This document shows positions 1-10,620 of a stretch of DNA of 23,886 bases, one piece after another. The translations under genes were made by a program, and so were the position numbers. The notes beneath the pieces are model-generated. The model was not told where the DNA came from and made no database searches. It worked only from the letters and a program-made list of their open reading frames with translations. Every line of letters starts with the position of its first letter. The stretch's first letter is position 1. Origin of the DNA: Larix sibirica (Eukaryota; Streptophyta; Pinopsida; Pinales; Pinaceae); assembly GCA_004151065.3 (NCBI GenBank), contig NWUY0300022537.1, positions 2,051 through 25,936 of the forward strand, in the 5' to 3' direction.

Positions 1-1011
1 GTCATGATAGTTTTTTAAGTTAAATACTACCAAACTTGAGTAATTTTAAGTGACCACAACTAAAAATTACTTGCGTAAACTACTAATTTAGTTTAGGGAT
101 AAAAAATACAACTAGATAACAACTACATGAGTATGAAATAGTGGTATTTCTTACCTTTAAGTAACTAAGTTTTAGTGGTGAGAGCATTTTATAGTTCTTA
201 AACATGTTGATGATCATCATGATTATTATTTTTAATATTGAATTAAACTAACGAGGTCTTCCTTGAGTACTTTTAATGGAGTCCAAGGGGGGCACGAGGG
301 GGCAACATTAGTCTGCATGCTTGCACTTTGTACACGTTCTTGCTTTCATTAAATCTAAGATGCTCCTCGTACATGAAAGGGTTCCTATAATATTTCATAA
401 TGTAAAATAGGTTATAATATAATTCTAATTGATTTAACACTTATAAGATAATCCTACACGTCGAAAGACTGTCTACTTAAGTTAGTCTTCAAATTCCTAC
501 ACACACAAAAGACTCTCTAATACAATATTTTACATATATGTTTCTATACATTTCTAGATCTGTGAACATTGCATCCAATGTAATATAACTTATAAGTTGG
601 TCCTCAAAGGGTTCATTATTAAATTGCATGACCTAATATATATATATATATAGAATTAATATATTGTAGTCTTGTAAAATATATAAATATATTAAATATA
701 AACTCTAGATATTTTAATATTGCTTTATACTTAAAAAATATGTAAATTATATATTAGTATCAATATAATACTTAATATAATTTTATAAAATAGGTAAATA
801 TATTATAAGAGTCCTTATGATAGATATGCTACCTCCACCTCAATCATGCTAAAATATGTAAGTATAAAAATAATAAGTGCCCATATACAATATAGGCCTA
901 TACCAACTTCATAGAAATCATGAAATGGTTAAACAATATTTTATGTTCACCACCTAGTTCATGTCATTATGCACATATGAACTACCTCGACCTCACAATG
1001 GTAATATACCA
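1..1011. other. AT-rich non-coding stretch
   Basis: No reading frame, RNA gene or element end could be supported. The only structure is a short (TA)n run at about 635-652 and generally AT-rich, low-complexity sequence. Confidence 0.6.
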
Positions 1012-1227
1012 TGAATTAGCTTGAATATCCTTCAAATTTCTTGCACAATCAACTAGGTGACTTCCATGGAGACTCCATTAAACCTAGGTTGGCACCAACA
1101 TTTCATTATACACAATTGAATTAGCTCAACTTCATAGTAGAATCATACCCTGAATTAGCTCGAATTACCTTGTAATTTCTTGCACAATCATCTTGACAAC
1201 TTCCATGGAAACCTGAGTTGGCACCAA
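1012..1227 (+). repeat. Imperfect direct repeat, two copies
   Basis: Copy 1 (1012-1098) and copy 2 (1151-1227) share the same block order: TGAATTAGCT, then TTTCTTGCACAATCA, then ACTTCCATGGA, then GTTGGCACCAA. The start-to-start offset is about 139 bp at the left end and 129 bp at the right, so small indels separate the copies. No coding role is visible. It looks like an old local duplication. Confidence 0.8.
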
Positions 1228-2941
1228 ATATTTGGATTTGGTAGGAAGGAAGGTGTTTTTTTGGGGGGGGTCTGAGAGGCATTTAGGGAAGATTTCATTA
1301 GTTTTTTGTGTGTTCATGCTATCGATATGAGGGAAGGGGGTTTAGAATAATAGTATATATTGCAGGGGCCATGGATAGAAGTGTCATGGAGAGAACGTGA
1401 AGGATTTTGAAAAGAAATATAAGGGTTGATTCAAAATTGGACAAAAAAAACTTTTGCAAAAAATTTAGAAGTTAGTTAAATCTCTTCTATATTTACACAA
1501 GTAAAATTTGTTGTTATAGAATTGTTTTTAACATCTTACCATAATTTTAAGATCTATGGATAAGTGAACTTGAATCCCACACTTTACTACTAAATATGTT
1601 CCCATTGTCTCATTTGGGAATTGGTAATTCATCTCATTCAACATCTTATCTAAAAATACAACTTACTTTTACCTCATGAAGACAAACTAAATTGGACTTG
1701 GAATTATTCAACATACCTCATACAAAATTCTTGCGGTTGGGGATGGTCATCCCTCTAATATTTCAGGAAGCAAGTGATATCTTCATTTAGAGGGAAACCC
1801 ATACCAAGGCTTCTAAATCCATCGCTCGAGACAAGTCATCCATGGTCAAAATCCTTCTCTCATAAGAGATGATGGTTGCATCCTTATAGGAACTACGACA
1901 TGTATTAGGGTTTGTATCTTGGGTTTGTTGTTTTGCCTAAGATGGATACATGAAATTTAGATCCATACTCGCATCCATGGGACTAGTGAATTTAGTCCGA
2001 GGATGTTAATGTTGGATTTCAAACACCTAGGTGACTCGTATCCTTGCATCATTAGAGTCATTTTTCTTAGATGCATATCTCAATAGATAAATATTCCACT
2101 TCATTAGATTTACCGAAGTCTTATTTTTTTTCCTTTTCCTTATTTTGATTGAAAAATATTTCATTTTTTTGTGGGAATATGTTGGTCTCCCATTATTATC
2201 CTTCAGTTCTATGTATCATCATTGCTCCTCTTTTTCTGCTCCACTAAATATTGAATTGCAAGCATTTGATCCTCATTTTTAAAAATCCTTACTGTTGCAG
2301 CTAGAATCTTTGTTTTGTTGTCATCGATCATCTCACAGTCATCCCTCTATTTTCTTTTTTCACTTTGAAGGATTTTTAATATGAATTTTCTCCACTTTTT
2401 GTAGATAACCTTTATCGATTTTTTCTTTCTTCCATGGCAGTTATATTTATTGTTTTTACGACTATAATGAACAACTTACAGTGATACATACTAAACTTGC
2501 TTAAATCTCACATTTTCTACTTATTTTTATAGAAACTTATTTTCATAGATACATAAAGGAATGTAGTGTAAAACCATTTCCGACATTTTTACTGGGTTGT
2601 TTATGCTCCTTAGTGTTTTCAATAATCTCCCAGTTATTCCTTGAATTTATTCTTAGTTCACTATGGGTTCCATTAATTGTTTGTATGGATTAACTTGCTA
2701 TTAATTATTTCTAAGAAATTATATGTCAAATGAAGCGCTCACCACTAGTTGTGACTCTGTTGTCCATAATTATTTCAGTTTTTGTTCTAAGTTTTCTACC
2801 TCTTGAATCTTTTGTTAACAAGGGAGGAGAATATCATTTGTAATTCTATACTTCATACAATCAAGAATTCCAACCATAGGTTTTGCTTCAGTTTTTCAAG
2901 ACTAATATTCTCAAATGGTGTTTGTATAGCTATGATTACTC
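1228..2941. other. No gene recognised
   Basis: AT-rich sequence with an 8-G homopolymer at 1263-1270. I scanned both strands for long open stretches and retroelement motifs and found nothing that could be supported. Confidence 0.5.
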
Positions 2942-3272
2942 TACCAATTCAAGGCTAGATATCTTGCTTGCTTTCCTGGAGATACTTATTTCCAAATCTA
3001 GTGGGATTGGATATTTGGTTGTGTAGCAATAGTGGAGAATGAATATGTTGAAGAGGATGCTAATAATTTAAGTAGTGATCACATTAATTTGTTTGTTGTT
3101 CTCATGGAGAAAGTGAGGTAGAAATTCATTGACCAGAAAGCATTGAAAAGGGCACATGGAGGGTTAGGATTTGAAGTTAGGAATTGGAATTCTATAAGAT
3201 TAGATGGTGTAGCTGTTTCCATTGTTGGTCGTAACAATCTGAATAACCCTTCAAGTGTTAGTTTTTTATGGT
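2942..3272 (+). pseudogene. Eroded reading frame, family unknown
   Basis: One plus-strand frame runs about 110 codons with only three stops (TAG near 2999, 3118 and 3272), far fewer than expected in such AT-rich DNA. The inferred peptide has a mixed, protein-like composition, including FPGDTYF, WDWIFGCVAIVENEYV, DHINLFVVLMEKVR and AHGGLGFEVRNW. Two of the stops lie where a Trp codon (TGG to TAG) would fit, but this is inference. No ATG or splice junction was found at the left end, and a second frame just upstream also looks partly coding, so a frameshift is likely. I do not recognise the family. It could be a fragment of a host gene or of a mobile element, and there is some risk that the open stretch is chance. 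Confidence 0.35.
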
Positions 3273-4204
3273 AGGGTTTTACTGTGACTAAAACTCTTTC
3301 TCATTGTATCAGTTAGATTGTTAAAAATATTGATGAGAATTAGTTCGTTTCTTAGTTTTATGTGAGTAATTTTAGGCCAACATTCTGATTTTTGACAATT
3401 ATGTAAACCATGAAATTCACCAAAATTTTGATTACTTTGTATGCTTCTTGACCTATAGTTTTGAAGCATTAAAACATGGCATAAATGAAATTGAGGTATA
3501 AACCTTTTTTTTATAATCCTAATTATAATCTAAATAAAAGAATGGAGAGTTATGAGCATAAAATGAAACATTGCAGGTGTAAAAATGGGATACATGAGGA
3601 GATTGAATCCAAAGATGGACACATCAATAACACTTGTTGAGGAAAAACTAGTAGAGTAAGAACATTGTAAGGAAAATCCAAGAGAATTGAGAGTAAAAAC
3701 ATTTTGAAATCAATATTAGAACTTCATCTTCAAGGCACAATTAAGAAGATGAATGGTTTCTTAATTTTTCATAATAGATGCTTCATTTTGAGAGGATATA
3801 GTGAAAATTATGTGTGTGTATGTGTAGCAAAACTTGTTATGAAGTTTCTGACTTTCTTTGGTATTGTTACCCTTCAAATTGTATTAGGGTTACACTTGTG
3901 ATTTTAATCACAAATATCAAACTTGTAGGTTGATTCATTGGATGGATTGGGGTACATGTGAGCTTCGGGATAGGGTTGTTGATATACTTTGATGGATTGG
4001 ATGATGGTAGCTATGGAATGTGATCACTCCATGATGCTTTGATATTGATATGCTCTCCTCTTGTTTATATTGGCATGCTTGGATTGTTTTAGCTTAGCAT
4101 TTATGCAATTATTTAACACTTTGTGCATTCATGGGATGAAACCCATCAACTTAGGTATCCCTAAGTTTTAAAGTAATAATAATTGCTACTTCTTGAAGTA
4201 TTGA
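3273..4204. other. No gene recognised
   Basis: Short open stretches of about 65 codons exist on both strands (for example 3704-3901 on the plus strand), but their composition follows the local base bias and none has a recognisable motif. Nothing else is supported. Confidence 0.5.
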
Positions 4205-5021
4205 AGATTTCCAAAGGGGATGTTTGACACCAAGTTTATTTATCCACTTAAGTGGCTTTAAGGTCTCATAGCAGAAAATGTTCTAAGGGATAATGGTGCA
4301 TTTCACTCATATGCCACTTGCTAATGACACATTGGTAATCCTTTCATAGATCACCCGAGCTATTCCAAGTTGGAACTGAACATAATTAGGTGCTTTAATA
4401 GGAACAATGTTACCGACGAACTGCTTGATAGCAAGATGATCAATGTCACAAGATCTAAGAAAAAATATTCTAAAAGTGGGATTTTAACATATCTTTGAAT
4501 TGATCATGGTCTTCATTCAAAAACCCATTAAGATAATTGGTCTTAAGATTCACATGGAGGTATTTTTACATTGTAAGTACTAGAAATTTGTTTTCTTAGC
4601 ATCATGCCCATCCTTATACCTCAATAGATCATTTCCCTAATATGTGCACTCACAACTTGACTTTGCTTTTCCAAAGGTAAAATATATTCTTATAATTCCT
4701 TTTGGCATTGAATATGTTGAGTCTTGTGATGTATTTATTTGGATTTACAGTTGTGAAACCATTTGTCCCCAATCCATAAGAAACTTTGTTTGTCCGTTGA
4801 ACAATTTCCCACCAAAGGATCCAACTGAAAGGGTTTTTTGGAAAGGGGCAAGATTCTCTACCTGCAAAATTGCCTGAATGCACTCTTGTTATTGCAAAAG
4901 GGAAACACTCAATTTGTAAGGAAAAGTATATGCATATCCCATTTGTTTTATAATAAATAGAGCAGTGTAAATGGGAAGGTGATATGAACTTGTTACATAG
5001 TTGTTCACCAAAACAACCCAC
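4205..5021 (-). pseudogene. Decayed coding stretch, family unknown
   Basis: The minus strand reads protein-like in two pieces. Between about 4890 and 4600 it gives the segments QVENLAPFQKTLSVGSFGG and FNGQTKFLMDWGQMVSQL. Between 4456 and 4205 it gives CDIDHLAIKQFVGNIVPIK and FQLGIARVIYERITNVSLAS, followed by two stops and KWINKLGVKHPLWKSS. A different minus frame (5021-4650) is open for 123 codons, so the reading phase is not settled. It ends just outside the target-site duplication of LINE-A at 5073-5088, so the LINE inserted within or beside it. No catalytic motif was found and no function is proposed. A dead retroelement is possible but unproven. Confidence 0.3.
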
Positions 5022-5072
5022 CTAGAATTTCTTGCAAGAATGAGCTTGTGCAACTTTGCATAAAATTTGTTC

Positions 5073-5088
5073 AAATATGCTTGAACTT
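5073..5088 (-). repeat. Target-site duplication, 3' side of LINE-A
   Basis: AAATATGCTTGAACTT lies directly beside the poly-A end of LINE-A, which appears as TGTTTTTTG on the plus strand. It matches 10621-10636 at 14 of 16 positions. Two differences fit an old insertion. Confidence 0.75.
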
Positions 5089-5614
5089 TGTTTTTTGTAT
5101 ATAAGATTGAGAACCTTCTATTACTAAAAAAAATAATAATGGTACAAAGATACAAATACAAACGAGCCACCACAGCTTGTGCCATGCTGACAGACCCCGG
5201 TGTGGCTGGCTTCTCAGAAAGGATTATACAAAAAAGTAGACGAGTCTAACCAAAACCGAAAACAGGGAAAGGCCCATCAACCAAACCAGAGAGATACTTC
5301 ATGAGACTACAGAAAGAGACCAAGAGCCAAAATCCCAAAGGGAGAAGAACCCGTGACCCTCTACCAACACAGAATCATCTAGCTTGCACCATGAAAACAA
5401 CCGAGCCACTTGAGACACACCTTGCAAAACAACGCACAACGAGAACTCCTTGAGCTACCCAGAACCAACATGAACAAAGAAAGAGGATAAACACCGTAAA
5501 TCAACGAGCCAAACAAAGATACCAACTAGCCACCGCCACCCAAAAGAAGCCTATATGTTGAAGCCGCTGCAAGACCAGAACCAAAAACCCAAGAAAACCC
5601 ACATCTAGGACCCG
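5089..5614 (-). other. LINE-A 3' untranslated region and A-rich tail
   Basis: Non-coding sequence after the last stop. It ends on the minus strand with TTTGTATTTGTATCTTTG, then TTAGTAATAGAAGGTTC and a terminal ATATACAAAAAACA beside the target-site duplication. The body is GC-richer than the flank and drops in GC near 5130. Confidence 0.65.
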
Positions 5615-6475
5615 TCACGGAGTAGGGAACTCCCCCATTGGAATCATTGGTTCCTCATGATTTCCCTCTCTCGAGGTGTCCATAAAGTATTTGAACGCGG
5701 ATTTAATCAGCTGAACGCTGGAAGAATTGGCCTGTTGGTCACCCTTAATGATCTGGAACGCCTCCCTCATACTAGTGGCTAGCTGGTTCCTGGCCTGAAT
5801 GTCTCGGGCTAGGAGGATTCTCACCGCCTAGAATAGATTTCCAACCAAGTTATGGCCGAGATGAGCCTCATACTCGCGCAGCAAGGCCACCTCCCTTTGC
5901 GCAAATTGGGATTCGACACTAGCTGGAGTTTCAGTGAGATACTGTGCTCGCCAGTTGAAGGGTTGGGGCTCAAACGTGCCCATATCCATGGGAAGGTGGT
6001 GAGAATAGCCTTCACCATGACTACGGACTTTCCCCCCAGGCCTTGAAGATATACCACCTCGGCTGCCACCTCTACGCCTACTAGCTCTTAGACGGGGTTC
6101 CATAACACGCTTAAACTCCTTAATTAACCAACAAATGAACGGAAAGGATTGACTGAACGGGTTAAGAATGCCCACATTGTGATCCATACTTATAAGAAAA
6201 ATCCAGTCTGGGACAATCGAGATAACATTTAAGCCCGCGGAGGCGAAGGAAATGTCATTCATGGCGTTGTACATCTCGTTGATCTCACTATCGTCCGAGC
6301 AGGTACGCACCATCACTTGAACCCTAGTGTGCAAATATTTTGGCACCTGCGAAGTACAATCCCCTTTAATATTCGGAGCATGGATACAATTATTGAATGA
6401 TGAAACCAGCTGCCACCTTAATGCCATAAAGAAAGCAAGTGGAGACGAACGCATTGAGGGGACAGTTATAATCAT
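5615..6475 (-). pseudogene. Extra open frame downstream of LINE-A RNase H
   Basis: The ATG at 6475-6473 overlaps the TGA of the upstream frame (ATGA), and an in-frame TAG lies two codons before it. The frame runs 215 codons to a TAG at 5830-5828, then continues in phase for about 70 more codons to 5615, so the original product was perhaps 287 residues. Visible features are a hydrophobic centre (GLNVISIVPDWIFLI), an Arg/Gly-rich basic patch (RASRRRGGSRGG), and a Glu/Gln-rich, probably helical C-terminal part (ESQFAQREVALLREYEAHLG). The family is not recognised. It lies inside the element, since both target-site duplications are outside it. It is the least eroded coding part of LINE-A. In its first 40 codons another frame also reads well, so the start is uncertain. 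Confidence 0.55.
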
Positions 6476-7085
6476 AGGCTATCATGAGTGTGACGTATCT
6501 GGGCCACCGACTGATCGTGCCTCGTGTCACTTAACACCACAATCCTTTCCATCATTTTGATCCTCATACTAACAGATATATGATGATGGGAATTAGTGGT
6601 CACCCTTGTGGTTGCATTACTCATAACCACCAACTCACTCAACATTTCGGGATCCCCACCACCTTCATTGTTTCCTAGGTGGATCGGGAGAGTGCCACCA
6701 GTAGTCCTGTCATCGGTGAGGTGGACGACTTGGATGGGAACCGAGGCCACGAGTCGATCTTGTGGAAGCCTGCTAGCCACCTGATGATTCCTATTCGTAC
6801 TACCCATGCAGCCAGCCAGGTGTCCCAAATATTCTGTGGCCAGATCCTTGCATTTCCTTTTCATACCGACACCCCCAATTTCCATCAAACTTCCCTTGTC
6901 AAAGGAAACTCCGGCCTCTACTCCCTTGTTAGAAATGGCGTCCGCCACCCTGTTTCCCTTCTTGAGAATGTGCAGGAACTAGATGGCTGAGTGGGAATTC
7001 AGTAGATTAAGCAGGCTCCTGAAGCAACTCTCCCACCTCCAATTCTGAGATATTTTAGCAATGGCCAAACCATGTTGAATTCTTC
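6472..7085 (-). pseudogene. LINE-A ORF2 C-terminus: RNase H tail plus extension
   Basis: In the same phase as the endonuclease, the frame from about 7080 reads QHGLAIAKISQNWRWES, then SLLNLLNSHSAI, a TAG, and FLHILKKGNRVADAISNKG. The last block matches the C-terminal signature of retroelement RNase H (H-I-x-x-x-x-N-x-x-A-D). The first half of RNase H, with its three earlier acidic residues, is missing. Instead of stopping soon after this block, the frame stays open to 6474-6472 (TGA), adding over 110 codons rich in Gly, Arg, Thr and Met with no recognised domain. The TGA overlaps the ATG of the next frame as ATGA. The extension may be an element-specific domain or sequence acquired by recombination. 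Confidence 0.65.
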
Positions 7086-8433
7086 TGGCCGTAGAGAGTG
7101 AGCCCGCGGATTTGGCCTTCACCTTTCATGGCTTTTACCATTCGATCCAAACACTCCGCTATGATAATAAAGAGGAAGGGAGATAGAGGATCCCCTTGAT
7201 GGATACCTGGAGGCCTGGAAAGGCTGGGACGGAGTGCCATTAACCATAATTGAGAAAAAAGCAGAAGAAACAAGGATCATCACCCAATTAGTCCAATCCC
7301 TAGTAAAACCAAATTTCCTAAGCATTTTAGCCAGAAATTGCTAGTTGAGGCTATCATAAGCTTTGGAAAGGTCAATCTTGAGCAACATACCAGGGATTTT
7401 TTCGATTTTTAAGGAATGAATCGTCTCATGCACTAATATTATTCCATCCGTGATCTGGCAACCTTCCACAAAACCTGCTTACTCCGGGGAAATAAGAAGC
7501 GGGGGAAGAGGGCGCAGTCTATTGGCAATGACCTTGGTGGTGATATTATAAATCATGTTGCACAGAGAAATGGGTCGAAACTTCCCAGGTCTTCCGTTCC
7601 CGATTCCTTCGAGATAAGCGTCAAGTGGGTGGCATTGAGAGCTTTCAGAATAGAACCAGTCTTCCTATAATTCTCAACTAGCGCCAGCGCCTCCTCTTTT
7701 AACAGGCCCATCATGCATGGAAGAAGTTTGTAGTAAAGCCATTTAGGCCTGGGGATTTATCATCTGCCATTTGTTTGACCATTTCTTCCAACTCTTCCAT
7801 TTCGATGGGTTTCATCAACATGAAATTGTGGTCATTCGTAATCAACCTCGGGATAATCTGCAAGACCTAGGTTTGAGCTTCATTTCTATCAACCTTCAGT
7901 TCTTCTAGGAGGTTCACAAAGAACTCGTTAAGAGTCGCTTCCAGTTCTCCCTGGGATTCGGCGTGAGCCTCACCATGCGGTTCCCATGCCTATGTTGGAT
8001 TGCTACTTTATGGAAAAACTTTGTGTTCTGCTCCCCTTTCTACAACCAACGATTTCTTGATTTCTGCTTCCAAAGGAGATCTTCCTATTGATCACGACTA
8101 TTAAAATCATTTAAAAGGATCTGCTCCTCCTTTTTTAGCTCCTCCGAGAAGCCTTGGGTAATGCCTCTCTACTACACTTCTTGCATTTTTTTTATCCAAC
8201 CTCCTTTTTTCTTGGAAAATGTTCCCAAAAGATTCTGAGTTCCAGCGCTTGATTTTACCCTATAGGACATTCATTTTATGTTGGAACTAGTACATTAACG
8301 TACCTCTGATGGAAGGTATCTCTGTCCACCACTGGTGAAGTTTCTCTAGGAATTATTGATGGAGAAGCCATAATTGTTCGAACCTGAAGGGTCTTCGAGG
8401 ATTCTCCCCAATCCTCAACCAATCTAGACTGAC
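7086..8433 (-). pseudogene. LINE-A ORF2 middle: reverse transcriptase, broken
   Basis: This is the spacer after the endonuclease followed by RT fingers and palm. The visible blocks are MADDKSPGLNGF at about 7775-7740 (start of RT), then IANRLRP and ITDGIILVHE. Motif A is LLKIDLSKAYDSLN near 7385-7344 and contains the first catalytic Asp. Motif B is GIHQGDPLSPFLFII near 7200-7155. A TAG follows SLN where Trp is normal. At least one frameshift separates motifs A and B, and more lie before motif A. Motif C (FADD/FVDD), the thumb and the zinc-binding region are absent: the RT reading ends at GLTLYGQ near 7090 and passes straight into RNase H sequence. Reverse transcription by this copy is impossible. 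Confidence 0.85.
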
Positions 8434-9123
8434 CTACCAATGATTAGATCCTATCAAAGGAAGCACGACCACCGTTATATCCCCTCTGGTCATCATTGTT
8501 GTCTCTGTTACCAGGAATTGGTCCAACCGACAGGCAATTCTCATGTTCCCCGCCCATTTGTTATTCCAAGTAAAGGTACCATTGGTTGCTCTGATATCCA
8601 CCCGCTCAAGAGCTTCAATGACCTCATTGAAACGATCGTTGATGGGGATTCGTTGGCAGATACCACCTTTCTTCTCTTCGAAGGAATAGATCAGATTAAA
8701 ATCTCCCCCAAGGATCCAGGGGACAGGAACTACCAGATCCTTTAACGAGTGCAAGGAGTTCAGGAATAATAGTTTAAGATTTATAGTTGTGGGCCCATGA
8801 AAATTGGAGATATGGCCCTAAGTCTTCGTCCCCAACACATGAAAAGAGGCCGACAGGGTAAAATGAGAGGCGAAAAAACCTGAAAGAGAAACCAAACCAG
8901 GGTTCTAGAGGATTCCCAACCCTACCGCCGCCCCTCTGGCATCCACTACCATAACCTCACAATTGTGCCAAACTTTCCTGCCAATAAGTTTGAGCTCCTT
9001 AGCTGAGCACTTGGTTTCTTGGAGGAACATGATCATGGGTTTTTCCAACTCGATTTTTCTTTTTAGAAGATGGATCTTCAGTCAGCTTTTGTAGCCGCGT
9101 ATATTCCAGGTTGTGATCCGCAT
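8434..9123 (-). pseudogene. LINE-A ORF2 N-terminus: EEP (APE-like) endonuclease
   Basis: The ATG at 9123-9121 opens the frame with MRITTWNIRG, the usual start of plant LINE ORF2 and the metal-binding Asn block. Later blocks appear in order: FLQETK (catalytic Glu), WILGGDFNLI (Asp/Asn pair), NGTFTWNN, RLDQFLV, and finally SNHW where SDHxP is expected. The domain nicks target DNA to prime reverse transcription. In-frame stops lie at 9084-9082 (TGA) and in the segments after GLGIL, after LGTKT and after SNHW. Several fit TGG-to-stop changes. The SDH-to-SNH change would remove a catalytic Asp. The frame is unshifted for 230 codons. Length and motif order are normal for the family. Confidence 0.9.
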
Positions 9124-9214
9124 TAAACAATTGTTTGGAGATGGCCGCAAGATCTGCGACAATGGTGGGGTATTGCTCTGAAGTGACCAACTTAGATCCA
9201 ACCATCTGGATTCT

Positions 9215-10519
9215 CTACGCATTGCTATGCCATCCTCGTTTATCCTTCCTGCTTTTCTTTTTTCGTTCTATCTCCTTGAGGGAGTTTGAGGATATTCCCA
9301 GGTAATTCATGTGTTTAGTTTTGAGAATTGCCTTCTCCAACAGGGAGATTTGCGTATGTGAGAGAGGATCCAGATCCTTGCCCTCGGTCACTGCCACTAG
9401 AGATTCTAGATCTAGACCTTTAAACACCATATCTTCTCCCTCATCTCCTTGCGGGCAGACTTCATCCATTATTGCTTCCGTAATTGGTTCTTGTGTGATG
9501 ATTTTTGGGCTGAATTGGTTTTCTTGGATCTGACCTTCTTGAGGGGTCTCGCTATCTTTATCCAATTGCAGGGCCTCAAATCTATTATTAGTTTGAGTTT
9601 TTTTGTTTATCTCAGGGATGGTAGTTCTTTTGGCCGTTCTTTTCCTAGTGGTTACTTTCATGAATCCTTCATCTTTATTTCCTTCTAGGTTATTAACACC
9701 TCCAGGGATTTTATTGAGAGGGCAGTCGTGAAAGAGATGGCCATGTTCATGACAGCGTCAGCATCTAAAGGGGATTTGCTCATAATCTATCGCTTGTAAC
9801 CACACTTCATCTTCCCAAGTTAAATCGATCCCCTCCGGCAGATCCTTAGAGATATCCATATACAAACATATCCTGGCATACGAAGTGTATCTCATTTGCT
9901 TCATCTACTACGACACCTTGACGAATGCACCCAACATGTTGCCAATGTCTGTGAGGATCTCTTCTTTCCAGTATTCCGTAGGGAGGGAATATAGGCAGAT
10001 CCAAACCGATGATATAGTTAGGTTCTCCTTATAGGGATTAAAACGTTCTTTCCACGGCCATAGGTACAGGCCTGTAGAATAAAAGTAGTACGGCCCATTA
10101 TCAAAAATTCTGCTATGGTCAGTTTCATTAAAGAAAACCACTATGAAGAATCCCTTAGCTCCAAGCTGGAGGTCATAGTTCCCTTGAGGTTTCCAAGTAG
10201 TGTTGATCCACCATATCAAGGCCTTCTCGTTTGGCCAAATTCCAATGAACTTACCAACTAGAGCGTGGTCTTTCAGCTATTGAATTTCCTCACGGATCCT
10301 CTCTGATTTGATCTGAAGTTTGGGGATAGTTTTGGACTTCGGCATACATTGCCCAAGTTTCCTGCTTCTCGAATTCAAGGGGGTTTCTCTACCAACCCCG
10401 CTAGACCCAGCTCCTCCCTTCCCTGCCATTTTTTCAGAACCTTGAACTTTCTCTTTTCCTTTATCTTTCTCTAAATATGGCTGAGGAGGAGGATCCTCCC
10501 CACCCGCAGGCCCTTCCAA
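9215..10519 (-). pseudogene. LINE-A ORF1: DUF4283-like, CCHC-knuckle RNA-binding protein
   Basis: One minus-strand frame spans about 434 codons. It has a charged, Gly/Pro/Lys-rich N-terminus, then a DUF4283-like domain at 10219-9905 (GAKGFFIVVFFNETD, DNGPYYF, GLYLWPWKERFNP, LPTEYW). A CX2CX4HX4C zinc knuckle follows at 9763-9722 (CHEHGHLFHDC), then a Lys-rich tail containing NRFEALQ. These proteins are known to bind LINE RNA and form the ribonucleoprotein that ORF2 acts in. Stops interrupt the frame at 10277, 9908 and 9905, and a TGA at 9760-9758 falls between the first two knuckle cysteines. The frame is otherwise conserved with no shift. No ATG opens it: the first sensible codon is TTG at 10519, where an ATG may have been lost. 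ORF2 begins 92 bases downstream. Confidence 0.88.
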
Positions 10520-10620
10520 GGAAACGAACTCTTACTGCAACAAAAGATTCGAGGTCTAGCCCTCACAGGCCCAACACCCGAGATTTCAGCCTGACAAACC
10601 CTAAATCACCATAAAACCCC
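10520..10620 (-). other. LINE-A 5' untranslated region
   Basis: This is the leader between the 5' target-site duplication and ORF1, about 100 bases long. It begins GGGGTTTTATGGTGATTTAG on the minus strand. An in-frame TAA lies shortly before the ORF1 body. No internal promoter motif could be confirmed. Confidence 0.55.

Larger units (their letters stand above)
5089..10620 (-). mobile_element. LINE-A: full-length, dead L1-type retrotransposon
   Basis: A 5.5-kb non-LTR retrotransposon read right to left. Direct evidence for the ends is a 16-bp near-identical duplication on both sides (5073-5088 and 10621-10636), a short A-rich tail at the left end (ATATACAAAAAACA on the minus strand), and a G-rich 5' start (GGGGTTTTATGG). 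Between these lie ORF1 (DUF4283-like domain plus CCHC knuckle), an EEP endonuclease, RT, an RNase H tail, an extra reading frame, and a non-coding 3' part. GC content is visibly higher than the flanks. The order is that of plant L1 LINEs. The copy is dead: ORF1 has at least four in-frame stops, the endonuclease at least four, RT has frameshifts, and the RT active-site block to mid-RNase H is missing. An intact relative would be expected to be over 1 kb longer. Confidence 0.9.

Noticed and set aside
635-652. TATA-like promoter in the (TA)n run
   Set aside because: A plain dinucleotide repeat with no downstream gene.
4205-5021. Endogenous pararetrovirus fragment
   Set aside because: Considered because of decayed minus-strand coding, but no movement-protein, coat zinc-finger, protease or RT motif is visible.
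5852-7000. Plus-strand open frames overlapping LINE-A (for example 6679-6990, 8440-8745, 9309-9533)
   Set aside because: They are antisense shadows of the LINE coding phases. The minus-strand readings carry the family motifs.
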